49,030 bases of DNA from Cognaticolwellia aestuarii (GCF_002000025.1 NZ_MUZV01000019.1:1-49030), one strand, 5' to 3'; shown: positions 26,331-35,819, numbered from the stretch's first letter. Made by a program: numbers and translations. The notes: generated from the sequence alone by a model not told the origin.

Positions 26331-27151
26331 GCAAGCAGCTCTCTACCATTATTGTTGATGATGAACCCCTGGCAAGAAAAGGCCTTGCGGTTCGTTTGGA
26401 AGATCATAAAGATATCGACATTATTGCGCAGTGCACTAATGGCCGAGAAGCGGTTGAAGCCGTTAGGGCTTATCAACCTGATTTGATGTTTCTTGATATA
26501 CAAATGCCAGGTCTAAACGGTTTTGAAGTCGTTGAGGCCATTATCGAGCAAGGATTGTCGTTACCTATGGTGGTATTTGTTACTGCTTTCGACCAATATG
26601 CTATGCAAGCGTTTGAAGTACATGCACAAGACTATTTGCTTAAACCTGCCGACGAGCAACGCCTAGCACAAACCTTAGATAAAATTCGCTTAAGCATCAA
26701 CAGTGAAGTCAATGCGATACATAAATCTAAACTGATACGCTTAGTCAGTGATGTTACTGGTAATGACTGCGATAAAATTTTGCAGGAATTAGAGAATAAT
26801 GAACCCGTTAGTCTCTCAAGTTATTCTGATGTGTTAGCGATAAAAGATGCTGGTGAAGTTAGTAGAGTGCCAGTTAAAGATATTTTATGGATTGACGCTG
26901 CGGGTGATTACATGTGTGTGCACACCCACGATAATACGCATATCCTGCGAAAAACCATGAAGCAGTTAGAAGAAATTTTAGATCCTCGACGCTTTTTACG
27001 TAGCCATCGTTCAACTATCGTCAACAAAAGTTACATTGACAAGTTTTGTAGTCAACTCAATGGCGAATATTACCTTGTCATGTCAAATGGTAAAGAATTG
27101 AAAGTTAGCCGCAGTTATAAAGAAAAAGTCAAAAAGGCAGTAGTGGCTTAA
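26327..27151 (+). CDS. LytTR-family response regulator
   Basis: This 274-residue protein has a receiver domain with the acidic pocket VDDEP (11-13), phospho-acceptor Asp57 in MFLDIQMPG and the conserved Lys in YLLKPAD. A linker of about 40 residues is followed by a LytTR DNA-binding domain (about 165-270: VPVKDILWIDAAGDYMCVHT, RRFLRSHRSTIVNKSYI, ELKVSRSYKEKVKKAV). It is translated with the histidine kinase through an ATGA overlap. LytTR regulators typically bind paired direct repeats, and I see no obvious matching pair upstream of the kinase. No later gene in this strand is closely linked, so its regulon is likely elsewhere. Confidence 0.95.
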   Translation: MSKQLSTIIVDDEPLARKGLAVRLEDHKDIDIIAQCTNGREAVEAVRAYQPDLMFLDIQMPGLNGFEVVEAIIEQGLSLPMVVFVTAFDQYAMQAFEVHAQDYLLKPADEQRLAQTLDKIRLSINSEVNAIHKSKLIRLVSDVTGNDCDKILQELENNEPVSLSSYSDVLAIKDAGEVSRVPVKDILWIDAAGDYMCVHTHDNTHILRKTMKQLEEILDPRRFLRSHRSTIVNKSYIDKFCSQLNGEYYLVMSNGKELKVSRSYKEKVKKAVVA

Positions 27152-27223
27152 AAAGATTACCCTATCAATAAATTTACCAGGGTGGTTTTGTCTACCTTGA
27201 AGTTATCGCCTGGAGTTTTTTGA

Positions 27224-27673
27224 ATGAACAGTATTGATCTCTTTGTAAAAAACTGGGCAAGTAAACAAGTGATGAGCCCAATAGCGTCTGCCGATATTTT
27301 AACACTTGAATCAAAATTAACAGCAACATTACCAGAATCTTATAAATATTTATTATTACATTATGGTTTAGTTCATTCACCAAACGTGCTCACTAAAATA
27401 TGTGACTTGGGTGTTGATATCAGCGAAGTTCAAGACTTTTTGAGCCTTGAAGATGTTTATTCATTATCTAAACTTTATGAAATGACAGGGATGCCCAAAG
27501 GCCATATTTTGTTTGCCTCAGATTGTAAAGGTAATATGTTTTGTTTTAAACTCAGTGATTGTCAAAGCCAGAAAAAAGACCTTCCAGTGTATTTTTTTAA
27601 TCATAACTTAGGTACGGTTACTCAAGTTGCTGATACTTTTAGTGCTTGGTTAGACCGTTTTAACACGCTTTAA
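27224..27673 (+). CDS. SMI1/KNR4 (SUKH) family protein
   Basis: This 149-residue soluble protein has the SUKH-fold pattern: IASADILTLESKLTATLPESYKYLLLHYG at the N-terminus, a middle that reads VQDFLSLEDVYSLSKLYEM, and LFASDCKGNMFCF leading to a C-terminal Trp motif (FSAWLDRF). Many SUKH proteins are immunity proteins for polymorphic toxins, others have housekeeping roles. No toxin, Rhs or polymorphic-toxin module is nearby, so here it may be a solitary immunity gene or an unrelated regulator. It starts behind a GGAG element (cctggagttttttg) and ends before a strong terminator. The family call is reasonably good, the role unknown. Confidence 0.82.
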   Translation: MNSIDLFVKNWASKQVMSPIASADILTLESKLTATLPESYKYLLLHYGLVHSPNVLTKICDLGVDISEVQDFLSLEDVYSLSKLYEMTGMPKGHILFASDCKGNMFCFKLSDCQSQKKDLPVYFFNHNLGTVTQVADTFSAWLDRFNTL

Positions 27674-27835
27674 CTGGCTTCTTTATTGGCTTGCTTAGTG
27701 TGTGATTGTTTCATGTTTTCATACTTGAGTTTGAACTTGAGCTATACGTTGCAGCTGGGTCATTAAATAATATCGTCTGCTGATCACAACACGCAGGTAT
27801 TACTATGATATTAAATCTCATGAAATAAACATGAT

Positions 27836-27868
27836 AAAGAGGTAAATATTACTTTATTTACCTCTTTT
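27836..27868. terminator. Terminator after SMI1/KNR4 gene
   Basis: Arms aaagaggtaaata (27836-27848) and tatttacctcttt (27855-27867) pair perfectly over a 6-nt loop and are flanked by A-rich and T-rich runs. The hairpin lies between converging genes and can act on both strands. Confidence 0.82.
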
Positions 27869-27928
27869 GCTTTAAACGGTTTCAAACAAACAACTGATAA
27901 GACTGCTTACCTAGAAAGATAAGTTAAA

Positions 27929-29017
27929 CTAGTTTGCTAAAGTCAGTGGACCCACTTCAACCACCAATTTACCAAAATTTTCACCTTCTAATAAACCCAT
28001 AAATGCTTTAGCAGCTTGTGCTAACCCGATGACTTTATCTTCACGGTAATGAATTTTTCCTTCAACAAGCCATTGTCCCATCGCTTGACTAAATTCATTG
28101 TAACGGTGGCCATAGTCGTCAAAAACGATAAAACCTTGCATTTTAATACGTTTAACAAGAAGCAGCCCCATAAGTTGTGCCAGTCTATCTGGGCCATCAG
28201 GTAAAGCCGTGGCATTGTATTGTGAAATCAAACCACATAAGGGCACACGAGCACAAGGGTTAAGTAATGGCATGACAACGTCAAATACCGCGCCGCCAAC
28301 ATTTTCAAAATAAACATCAATACCATTGGGACATTGTTCAGCAAGTTGTGGTGTTAAATCTGGATGTTTATGGTTAATACAAGCATCAAAGCCTAAGGTA
28401 TCGATCACATAACGACATTTATCTTCAGTACCGGCAATGCCAATAACACGACAACCTCGTAACTTAGCAATTTGCCCAACTAAACTGCCGACAGCGCCAC
28501 TTGCCGCAGCCACGACGACCGTTTCACCGGCTTTTGGTTGTGCTATGTCGAGTAATCCCATATAAGCCGTTAAACCCGGCATTCCAAGCACTCCAAGAGC
28601 ATAAGAGGGGGTTGTTAACGTTTTGGGTAACGCTAATAATTCTTCCCCGTTGGTCACTGCATAGTCTTGCCAGCCGGTATAAGCAACCACTAAATCACCG
28701 ACTTTAAATTTATCGTTTAGTGATTTTTCAACACGGCATACTGCACCACCGACCATAACCTCATCAATAGCGACTGGCTCAGCATACGACTTAGCGTCGT
28801 TCATACGGCCACGCATGTATGGATCTAATGAAAGGTAAATCGTTCGTAGTAACACTTCTCCTTGGTTGGGGGTCGGTATTTGTGTTTCCGTCAGGTTAAA
28901 ATTTTCCATGCTTGGCGCACCAACGGGTCGTGAAGCTAAGGTAATTTGACGGTTTACTTGCCAATTTTGCTGCAAAGCTACGCTATTGTCGGCCTTGTTT
29001 TTTGAGGGTAATGTCAT
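27929..29017 (-). CDS. NADP-dependent medium-chain reductase (CurA/leukotriene-B4 dehydrogenase-like)
   Basis: This 362-residue cytosolic oxidoreductase belongs to the zinc-free MDR branch that reduces alkenals, 2-enones and curcumin with NADPH. Visible marks are VGAPSMENFNL and DPYMRGRMND near the N-terminus, the cofactor loop AAASGAVGSLVGQIAKLRG, and GIDVYFENVGGAVFD. No cysteine ligands of a structural or catalytic zinc site are seen. It shares direction with the DJ-1/PfpI gene, which ends about 107 bp upstream of its start. The pair and the divergent LysR regulator suggest electrophile or aldehyde detoxification. The substrate is an inference from the family. Confidence 0.92.
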   Translation of the reverse strand: MTLPSKNKADNSVALQQNWQVNRQITLASRPVGAPSMENFNLTETQIPTPNQGEVLLRTIYLSLDPYMRGRMNDAKSYAEPVAIDEVMVGGAVCRVEKSLNDKFKVGDLVVAYTGWQDYAVTNGEELLALPKTLTTPSYALGVLGMPGLTAYMGLLDIAQPKAGETVVVAAASGAVGSLVGQIAKLRGCRVIGIAGTEDKCRYVIDTLGFDACINHKHPDLTPQLAEQCPNGIDVYFENVGGAVFDVVMPLLNPCARVPLCGLISQYNATALPDGPDRLAQLMGLLLVKRIKMQGFIVFDDYGHRYNEFSQAMGQWLVEGKIHYREDKVIGLAQAAKAFMGLLEGENFGKLVVEVGPLTLAN

Positions 29018-29124
29018 TTTATTCCAAACTTGAATTTTGCTTATCTTTAGTGGGGGAGAATTATCACCCTAATGAGCTATTTAATGCGCTAACCGAAAGT
29101 TTTAGCGCATTATGTACTAATATT

Positions 29125-29838
29125 TTAGCGTAAACGTTTGATGAGTCGGCTAGCGGCTTCACTTGAACTAGCTGGATTTTGACCACTGATAATATTGCCA
29201 TCTTCAACGACAAATGATGACCAATCGTCAGATTTTTGATAATCGGCTCCTTGTTTGATCAGCTCATCTTCTAATAAAAAAGGCACAATATTCGTTAATT
29301 GCACAGCTGCTTCTTCGCTGTTAGTGAATCCAGCAATTTTTTTACCTTTAACTAAGGCATTCCCAGCCTTATCTTTGACGTTTAATAGCACAGCTGTGGC
29401 ATGACAGACCACTGCAACAGGTTTGTTTTGTTCAATAAAGCTAGCGATCAAATCAATTGATTTAGGGTTATTGGTTAGATCCCATAGCGGTCCGTGACCA
29501 CCAGGGTAAAATACTGCAGCATACTCACTGGCATTAATTAACGATAACTCAGTGGTTGTTGCCAATATTTTCTGACTTGCCGTATCTTGCTCGAAGCGTC
29601 GTGTAGCATCAGTTTGAAAATCTGCTTCAGCACTTTTTGGATCTAAAGGCGGTTGTCCACCTAAAGGAGAAGCTAACGTTACGGTAAAGCCTGCGTCAAT
29701 TAACTGATAATAAGGAGCGGCGAACTCTTCAAGCCAAAAGCCCGTTTTTTCGCCAGTATCGCCTAATTGATCATGTGAAGTTAATACCATCAAAACTTGT
29801 TTATTGTTTGCTGCTTGATTTACATTTGTTGTCGTCAT
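29125..29838 (-). CDS. DJ-1/PfpI-family protein (type 1 glutamine amidotransferase-like)
   Basis: This 237-residue cytosolic protein has the DJ-1/PfpI/Hsp31 fold. The nucleophile elbow is VVCHATAVLL with Cys145, the conserved acidic residue is in GFWLEEFAAPYY, and FYPGGHGPLWDL and GVKIAGFTNSEE-like (KGKKIAGFTNSEE) segments follow family spacing. Members of this group include glyoxalase III/chaperones and deglycase-like proteins that handle methylglyoxal or oxidative damage. It is transcribed away from the LysR gene across a 171-bp gap and with the CurA-like reductase. That layout points to one stress-response unit, with the exact activity not readable from sequence. Confidence 0.92.
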   Translation of the reverse strand: MTTTNVNQAANNKQVLMVLTSHDQLGDTGEKTGFWLEEFAAPYYQLIDAGFTVTLASPLGGQPPLDPKSAEADFQTDATRRFEQDTASQKILATTTELSLINASEYAAVFYPGGHGPLWDLTNNPKSIDLIASFIEQNKPVAVVCHATAVLLNVKDKAGNALVKGKKIAGFTNSEEAAVQLTNIVPFLLEDELIKQGADYQKSDDWSSFVVEDGNIISGQNPASSSEAASRLIKRLR

Positions 29839-30009
29839 TTTAATAATCCTAAGTGAATGCTTCCATTGATGAAAATATATATTCTTACTTTGTGCCTATG
29901 ACATCAAGTATATGCTTAGTCATTGTTAATACAATGCAGATAAAATTGATATCTTTGTTCAAATAATTGATACAATTATTGTTGAGCGTCAATATACCAA
30001 GGTGATCAG

Positions 30010-30924
30010 GTGGATATTTCCTTTGAGCAATTAAAAAGTATGGTGGTTTTTTCACATGTTGTTGAACAAGGCAGCTTTAGTGCAGCGGCCAAGCATATTG
30101 GGCTTTCAAGAGCGGTTGTAAGTTATCACATAAAAAAATTGGAGCAGCAACACGGAGTTATACTACTAAATCGCTCGACGCGTTCTATAGCACTAACACA
30201 AGCTGGAAAGGACTATTATCGACGCTGCCGTATTATTGCGCAGCAAGCCAGTGCGGCTAATCAACAAATAGAGAATGTTAAGCATGAACCGGAAGGCTTA
30301 TTGAAAATTACTTGCCCCGTCAGTGTTGGCCTTCATACCATAGTACCAGCCTTAGATAAATTTCGTAAAATTTACCCGAAAATTGAACTCGATCTTATGT
30401 TGACCGATGAAGTGGTAAATATTGTCAAAGAGGGTATTGACCTAGCGATTCGTGGTGCTCCTTTAATTGATTCTGGCCTACAAGCGCGCAAACTTGCAGT
30501 ATTAGAAACCTGTTTATGTGGCTCACCAGAATATTTCGAACGCTATGGTAAACCGATCACACCTGAAGAATTAAAACATCACACCTGGGTTATTTATAAA
30601 TTAACCAGTAATAAGATCAGCTTAGAAAAGGCAGGACGAACTTATACTGTTGATGTTAAGGGCTCTATTGCCACTAATAATGCCGCAGCACGTACCGCTT
30701 TTGTTGTGGGTGGGCAGGGTTTAGGGCGCATTCCACTGTATGATGCTGTTGAGAAAATAAAAGCAGGGCGTTTACAATCTGTACTAACCGATTATCAATT
30801 AAAAGCAATTGATGTTTATGGTGTTTTTCCACCTGGTGCTGCTAACTCAAAAAGGTTGAGATTATTAATCGACTTTCTTAGCCAGTTTTTTACTCAGCAA
30901 CAGGCAAATTTAGCAACAATTTGA
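30010..30924 (+). CDS. LysR-family transcriptional regulator
   Basis: This 304-residue protein starts at GTG 30010 behind aaggtgatcag. The N-terminal winged HTH (FEQLKSMVVFSHVVEQGSFSAAAKHIGLSRAVVSYHIKKLEQ) and a C-terminal periplasmic-binding-like effector domain (LKITCPVSVGLHTIVPALDKFR onward) are typical LTTR. It resembles the CrgA/DsdC-like group with short spacing. It is divergent from the DJ-1 gene with a 171-bp shared control region, so it probably regulates that gene and the reductase behind it. No clear T-N11-A pair could be assigned by eye. It is convergent with pfkA. Confidence 0.93.
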   Translation: MDISFEQLKSMVVFSHVVEQGSFSAAAKHIGLSRAVVSYHIKKLEQQHGVILLNRSTRSIALTQAGKDYYRRCRIIAQQASAANQQIENVKHEPEGLLKITCPVSVGLHTIVPALDKFRKIYPKIELDLMLTDEVVNIVKEGIDLAIRGAPLIDSGLQARKLAVLETCLCGSPEYFERYGKPITPEELKHHTWVIYKLTSNKISLEKAGRTYTVDVKGSIATNNAAARTAFVVGGQGLGRIPLYDAVEKIKAGRLQSVLTDYQLKAIDVYGVFPPGAANSKRLRLLIDFLSQFFTQQQANLATI

Positions 30925-31000
30925 TGTGCTGAGCTTAGCGTTGTTAAGTAAGTTTTTTCTCGGTTAGAGCTGGCGTTATCAATCATTTTTTTAAAACTTG

Positions 31001-32044
31001 TTAAGATAAATGCTGTGCTGTTAAGGCTAAAATATTATCTTGTGCTTGCACTAAACTCTCACTGACACCTTGCTGATGCATAATGGCGGTAGATAAAGCT
31101 ACATGGACAATGTTATTGCTTTGCTCAGCGATCATAATATTGGATTGCCCTGAAATGATGGCCTGCACAGCAGCAACCCCCATCTTGGTTGCTAAAATCC
31201 TATCCTTAGCGACTGGAGAGCCACCACGCTGTATGTGGCCAAGAATACATGGCGTACAGTCTATTTCAGCGATAGTCTGTAATTGTTGAGCTAGTGCAGA
31301 AGCGCCACCACGCCATAAATTTTCAGCAAGTACGATGATATAACTCGCATGACGATTAGCTTGTGCTTGCTTAATTTCTTTCGCAAGCGTTTTTAATTTA
31401 TCAGCTTCATGATGGTTAGTATTTCTGTTAGATACAAAGTTTTCGAATGAAATGATTTGCTCAGCAGCACAAGCAATACCAACATTGAAGGCGATATGGC
31501 CGCTGTGTCGGCCCATTAACTCAATAATAAAAATTCGCTCGAAAGCTTCTGCCGTGTCACGTATTTTATCAATTGCCTCAATTGCTGTGTTAATAGCCGT
31601 AGAAAAGCCAATCGTGAAATCAGTACCATCGATATCGTTATCTATTGTACCGGGGATGCCAATGACTTGCCCAGACCACTGTTTTTGCAGTGCCATAAGC
31701 CCCGCAAATGATCCATCGCCACCAATAACAATTAAGGCATCTACTTGTGCTTTTAGTAAGGTACTAGTCGCCTGCTCTATACCTAAAGTTGTTTCCATGG
31801 CAGGGCAGCGGGCACTTTTTAATATTGTGCCACCTCGGTGAATAATATGACTAACATCAGTAAGCCCTAATGGTGTTGAAACATCGTCAATTAAACCATT
31901 ATAACCGGCATAAAATCCTACAACCTCTAAGTGATAATGCTGCGCAGCAATAACAATAGCTCGAATGGCCGCGTTCATGCCTGGTGCATCACCACCACTG
32001 GTTAAAATGGCAATTTTCTTAACAGTTTGAATATTTTTTTGCAT
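31001..32044 (-). CDS. pfkA: ATP-dependent 6-phosphofructokinase
   Basis: This enzyme phosphorylates fructose-6-phosphate at the committed step of glycolysis. I chose ATG at 32044 because AGGAAG lies 3 nt ahead, giving 347 residues. The in-frame ATG at 32086 lacks a site. Group-A motifs are visible: TSGGDAPGMNAAIRA (ATP site), IVIGGDGSFAGL, PGTIDNDIDGTDFTIGF with the catalytic Asp, ELMGRHSGHIAF, and GHIQRGGSPVAKDRI near the C-terminus. It sits about 1.1 kb from pykA. In an organism with a full ED operon nearby this gives both the EMP and ED routes, which is not universal in marine relatives. Confidence 0.94.
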   Translation of the reverse strand: MQKNIQTVKKIAILTSGGDAPGMNAAIRAIVIAAQHYHLEVVGFYAGYNGLIDDVSTPLGLTDVSHIIHRGGTILKSARCPAMETTLGIEQATSTLLKAQVDALIVIGGDGSFAGLMALQKQWSGQVIGIPGTIDNDIDGTDFTIGFSTAINTAIEAIDKIRDTAEAFERIFIIELMGRHSGHIAFNVGIACAAEQIISFENFVSNRNTNHHEADKLKTLAKEIKQAQANRHASYIIVLAENLWRGGASALAQQLQTIAEIDCTPCILGHIQRGGSPVAKDRILATKMGVAAVQAIISGQSNIMIAEQSNNIVHVALSTAIMHQQGVSESLVQAQDNILALTAQHLS

Positions 32045-32231
32045 AACTTCCTGCTGATGACTGAACCGATAACTAAAATTTAACAAGTTTATCTAAACTA
32101 ACAATTGTTGAGCAAAAGTAAAAATAGTTTTCTTTTAAAGCGCGCTTATCTTAATGTAAGTCAATAACCGATTTATCATTTTATATAATTAAGCGACATA
32201 AAGTGGGTAAAATTTACCATATAGGACTTTG

Positions 32232-33080
32232 ATGAATAATTTCAGAACTCATTTATTGGCATGTATATTGGCAATTTTTGTCTCTGGTTGTGGTTTTCGT
32301 TTTATTTATAATCATTTAGATTGGTGGGCGAATTGGTATCTTGATGACTATGTCACCTTGACTGAATCACAACAGCAAGCTTTTGATAGGTCTTTCGAAG
32401 CGTTACACGACTGGCATCGTACAACACAACTACCTCTTTATGTTAAACAGCTAAAGGCACTACAATTTTCGATCAATAATGATCTAGGTGATCAGCAAGT
32501 TACAGAAAACTTAACTCAATTACTTGAACATTGGCAAAATATTTTAATGGCTGTTGAACCTAAACTACAACCTTTAGCTTTTAGTTTATCAGCTAAACAA
32601 AAACAACAATTACTTTTGGCATTAAAAGCCGCCCAGCAAGAGCAAATCGACGATAATGAAATACTGACTCAACAACAATGGTTCGAAGTACGAGCTGAGC
32701 AGCAAACAGATCAACTTAAAGCCTGGTTTGGTAGGTTAAGCACAAAACAAAAACAACAAGTTAATTTGCTAAGTCAATCTTATCAGCGTTCGTTCGAACC
32801 TAGAATGAACTATCGCCAACATTGGACTAATCAATTTGCTGAACTGCTAAATGCGGAGCTACCAGAGCACCAATTCAAGTTTGAATTCTATCGCTTGTTC
32901 GTAAATGGTCGCAGTTTACGAGATGATAATTTAAATGCTATTACTAAAAATAATAATCAGGTATTTGCCCGCATTTTTGTTTACATGGCCACCTCAGCAA
33001 CAGACAAGCAACGTAAACGTATTAATAAAAAAATTAATAAGCTTGTAGGTGATTTAAAGTACTTGATTGCTAATGACTGA
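32232..33080 (+). CDS. DUF6279-family lipoprotein
   Basis: This 282-residue protein starts at ATG 32232, behind atagga. A TTG directly before it is the alternative. Its N-terminus is a signal peptide with lipobox (IFVSGC), then the conserved FRFIYNHLDWWANWYLDDYVTL block that marks this family of uncharacterised gammaproteobacterial lipoproteins. The rest is helical and rich in Gln and Glu, with repeated KQKQQL runs (for example LSAKQKQQLLLALK and LSTKQKQQVNLLSQ), two similar halves that suggest internal duplication. It is a single gene divergent from pfkA with a strong terminator downstream. No function is known to me. Confidence 0.87.
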   Translation: MNNFRTHLLACILAIFVSGCGFRFIYNHLDWWANWYLDDYVTLTESQQQAFDRSFEALHDWHRTTQLPLYVKQLKALQFSINNDLGDQQVTENLTQLLEHWQNILMAVEPKLQPLAFSLSAKQKQQLLLALKAAQQEQIDDNEILTQQQWFEVRAEQQTDQLKAWFGRLSTKQKQQVNLLSQSYQRSFEPRMNYRQHWTNQFAELLNAELPEHQFKFEFYRLFVNGRSLRDDNLNAITKNNNQVFARIFVYMATSATDKQRKRINKKINKLVGDLKYLIAND

Positions 33081-33135
33081 CTTAGTCAGTAGTAAAGTGT
33101 CTGCTGTATAGTGTTACTGCTGAAGTACTAACGTT

Positions 33136-33163
33136 GAAAAACGAAAAATGAAAAACGAAAAAT
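33136..33163. repeat. 14-bp tandem direct repeat before terminator
   Basis: The sequence gaaaaacgaaaaat occurs twice head to tail, at 33136-33149 and 33150-33163, directly ahead of the terminator. It is A-rich and may have arisen by slippage. No function is evident. Confidence 0.7.
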
Positions 33164-33164
33164 T

Positions 33165-33192
33165 AAAAAGGTAGCATAAATGCTACCTTTTT
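33165..33192. terminator. Bidirectional terminator between DUF6279 gene and pykA
   Basis: The hairpin aaaaaggtagca/tgctacctttt has an AT-rich 4-nt loop, with an A-run before and a T-run after. It separates two convergent genes and fits both. Confidence 0.9.
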
Positions 33193-33232
33193 ACTTACCT
33201 TACTCGGTATAGAACGGCTTGGTATTAGCCGA

Positions 33233-34687
33233 TTAAGCGAAATGCTTTTTCGCTAATGTTAATATCTTCAAAGTATTGGTTGCGCCAACCGTTTCCATTA
33301 AGTCACCATGGGTTAAAATCACTTTATCGCCCACTTTCAATTCAGAGCCTTTAGCTACAAGCGCTAACACGTCTTGGGCTAACTTATCATCATTATCACA
33401 ACGGGTTGAATCATAAGATACTGGATAAACACCTCGATAAATCGCCGTTTTTGTTAGCGTTTTACTATGGCGTGATAAAGAGTAAATAGGTAAGCCAGAT
33501 GAAATACGTGACATGATCTTACTCGTCTGACCTGATTCAGTTAAGGCAATAATAGCTTTAACACCATCTAAGTGATTCGCCGCATACATCGCCGACATAG
33601 CAATAGTTTCAGAAACTTCAGCAAAAATCATTTCAACACGATGCTTAGAGGTGGTAATTGAATTTTCTTGTTCAGCGCCAATACATACAGCGGCCATCGC
33701 CTTAACTGTTTCAACAGGGTATTTACCGGCTGCTGTCTCAGCTGAAAGCATGACAGCATCAGTGCCATCAAGAACGGCATTAGCAACATCCATGACTTCA
33801 GCACGTGTTGGCATAGGCTGTTCAATCATAGTTTCCATCATTTGTGTCGCTGTAATAACTACACGGTTTAACTGGCGGCTACGGGCAATAATATGTTTTT
33901 GCTTTCCTACGAGGGCTGCATCACCAATTTCAACACCTAAATCACCACGGGCAACCATAACGACATCAGAAGCTAAAATAATACCATCCAAAATCTTGTC
34001 ATCATTAACGGCTTCTGCACGTTCAATTTTTGAAACTAAACGAGCATCGCAACCGGCTTCTTGTGCTAACAAACGCGCTTCACGCATGTCGGCAGCATCA
34101 CGAGGAAATGAAACAGCAAGAAAATCAACATTGATTTTTGCGGCTAGTTTAATATCTTCTTTATCTTTGTCAGTTAAAGCCGGGGCTGTAAGGCCACCAC
34201 CTTGGCGGTTAATGCCTTTATTATTCGATAAAGGGCCACCAACAGTGACTTCAGTAAAAACAGACTGACCTTTAGTTTCTAGTACACGTAACTGAACACG
34301 ACCATCGTCGAGCAATAAAATATCGCCTGGTGTTACATCTTGTGGCAGTTTTTTGTAATCAATACCGACTTTTTCTTGGTTACCTTCGCCTTTAGCTAAG
34401 GTGGCGTCTAATTCAAACTTATCACCAATAGCTAGTTTTATTGGGCCATCTTTAAAGGTTGAAACTCGAATTTTAGGGCCTTGTAAATCACCTAAAATAC
34501 CAACATAAATACCAAGCTCTTTCGCTAATTCACGCACGGTATTTGCACGGTCGATATGATCTTGTGGAATGCCGTGAGAGAAGTTTAATCTAACAACATT
34601 TACACCTGCAGCAAGTACTTGTTTGAGTACAGCTCTTTCGTCAGTTGCCGGACCTAAGGTTGCGACAATTTTGGTTCTTCTAGGCAT
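33233..34687 (-). CDS. pykA: Pyruvate kinase, PykA type
   Basis: This 484-residue enzyme makes pyruvate and ATP from phosphoenolpyruvate and ADP. Family marks are [44 protein letters not shown] with the catalytic Lys, and [16 protein letters not shown]. Length and pattern match PykA of E. coli (480) more than PykF (470). AAGG lies 6-7 nt before the ATG. It is downstream of hexR with a 68-bp gap and the same strand, so hexR-pykA is probably one transcript, as in Shewanella-type genomes where HexR controls both. I see no separate HexR box in the 68-bp gap. Confidence 0.96.
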   Translation of the reverse strand: MPRRTKIVATLGPATDERAVLKQVLAAGVNVVRLNFSHGIPQDHIDRANTVRELAKELGIYVGILGDLQGPKIRVSTFKDGPIKLAIGDKFELDATLAKGEGNQEKVGIDYKKLPQDVTPGDILLLDDGRVQLRVLETKGQSVFTEVTVGGPLSNNKGINRQGGGLTAPALTDKDKEDIKLAAKINVDFLAVSFPRDAADMREARLLAQEAGCDARLVSKIERAEAVNDDKILDGIILASDVVMVARGDLGVEIGDAALVGKQKHIIARSRQLNRVVITATQMMETMIEQPMPTRAEVMDVANAVLDGTDAVMLSAETAAGKYPVETVKAMAAVCIGAEQENSITTSKHRVEMIFAEVSETIAMSAMYAANHLDGVKAIIALTESGQTSKIMSRISSGLPIYSLSRHSKTLTKTAIYRGVYPVSYDSTRCDNDDKLAQDVLALVAKGSELKVGDKVILTHGDLMETVGATNTLKILTLAKKHFA

Positions 34688-34755
34688 GATAATCCTTAAA
34701 TTTATGCAATGTTTTACTTTAAAACCACTATGGATAAGCTATCAATAGCAGGTAA

Positions 34756-35604
34756 CTAATCTTTACGTTCAAAACGTGAACTACGTAAACTGTCTTTAAC
34801 TTTCTTTAAATTATCTCTAAATTTTGTGCCGCGGCGTAAAGTAAAACCGGTAGCCAAACAATCGATTAAGGTAAGCTGAGCAATTCGTGATGCCATCGGC
34901 ATATATAAATCCGTATCTTCGGCAACATCAACTGATAATACGATATTACATTCTTTTGCTAATGGCGTACCCGCTGTGGTTATACCTATAACGGTGGCAT
35001 CATTTTCCCGAGCTAAGCTGGCAACATCTACCAACGACTTTGTTCTTCCCGTGTGGGAAATAACCACAACTACATCACCTTGACGACTATTTATAGCACT
35101 CATACGTTGCATTAATATGTCATCAAAATAAACCACAGGCACATTGAAACGAAAAAATTTATTTTGTGCGTCGTGGGCAACAACCGCTGAAGCACCTAAA
35201 CCAAAGAATGAAATTTTGTTTGCTTGTGTTAGTAGGTCAACGGAGCGATTGATTGTTGAGGTATCAAGACTTTTACGGGCAAGTTCAAGATTGGCCATAG
35301 TCGATTCGAAAATCTTTGAGGTATATTCTTCCGCCGAATCATTTTCATCAACATGACGATTAACATAAGGGGTGCCATTGGCTAGGCTTTGCGCTAAATG
35401 TAGCTTAAAATCTGGATAACCTTTAGTATCTAAACGTCGACAAAAGCGATTTACTGTTGGTTCACTGATATTAGCTTGTTTTGCCAACGCAGCGATACTG
35501 GCATGAATGACAGTACTGGGCGATGATAATATAACTTCAGCCACCTTACGCTCAGATTTACTGAAAGTATCTAACTCGTTGGCGATCTTTTCTAATATAT
35601 TCAT
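34756..35604 (-). CDS. hexR: HexR transcriptional regulator (RpiR family)
   Basis: This 282-residue regulator has an N-terminal HTH_6 domain (LAKQANISEPTVNRFCRRLDTKGYPDFK, about 38-66) and a C-terminal SIS sugar-phosphate domain (ISFFGLGASAVVAHDAQNKF and VVVVISHTGRTKSL). In gammaproteobacteria HexR binds 2-keto-3-deoxy-6-phosphogluconate and controls ED and lower-glycolytic genes. Divergent zwf-pgl-edd-eda and the HexR-type boxes at 35820 and 35882 support the assignment. It is co-directional with pykA. Autoregulation through the same intergenic region is likely, with an additional palindrome at 35694-35716 close to its own start. Confidence 0.96.
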   Translation of the reverse strand: MNILEKIANELDTFSKSERKVAEVILSSPSTVIHASIAALAKQANISEPTVNRFCRRLDTKGYPDFKLHLAQSLANGTPYVNRHVDENDSAEEYTSKIFESTMANLELARKSLDTSTINRSVDLLTQANKISFFGLGASAVVAHDAQNKFFRFNVPVVYFDDILMQRMSAINSRQGDVVVVISHTGRTKSLVDVASLARENDATVIGITTAGTPLAKECNIVLSVDVAEDTDLYMPMASRIAQLTLIDCLATGFTLRRGTKFRDNLKKVKDSLRSSRFERKD

Positions 35605-35693
35605 TGCGATTGAGCCTTAACGGATTACTTAACTGGTACTATACTGACCAAATATTCTATAACTGTAATTTATTTTCTGCTTTAATAACAGAA

Positions 35694-35716
35694 ATTATGT
35701 AAATTTATTTCATAAT
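35694..35716. promoter_or_regulatory. Palindrome in hexR upstream region
   Basis: The sequence attatgtaaat/tt/atttcataat is a 23-bp near-perfect inverted repeat, about 90-110 bp upstream of hexR ATG. Its centre contains a weak HexR-like half-site (TGTAAATTTATTTCA). It may be a second autoregulatory operator, but could bind another factor. Confidence 0.4.
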
Positions 35717-35819
35717 TATGCCTAATATAAGGTTAAAGAGATAAAATTAGCAAATACTTAATCAAATAAGAGTGTTTAATAGAGTTGGTTTGGCTACATA
35801 GTGAGGAAAACCTCTTTAA

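Noticed and set aside
33651-34268. Plus-strand ORF of 205 residues inside pykA
   Set aside because: It is antisense to a complete, conserved pyruvate kinase, has Ser/Ala/Ile-rich low-complexity composition and no ribosome site.
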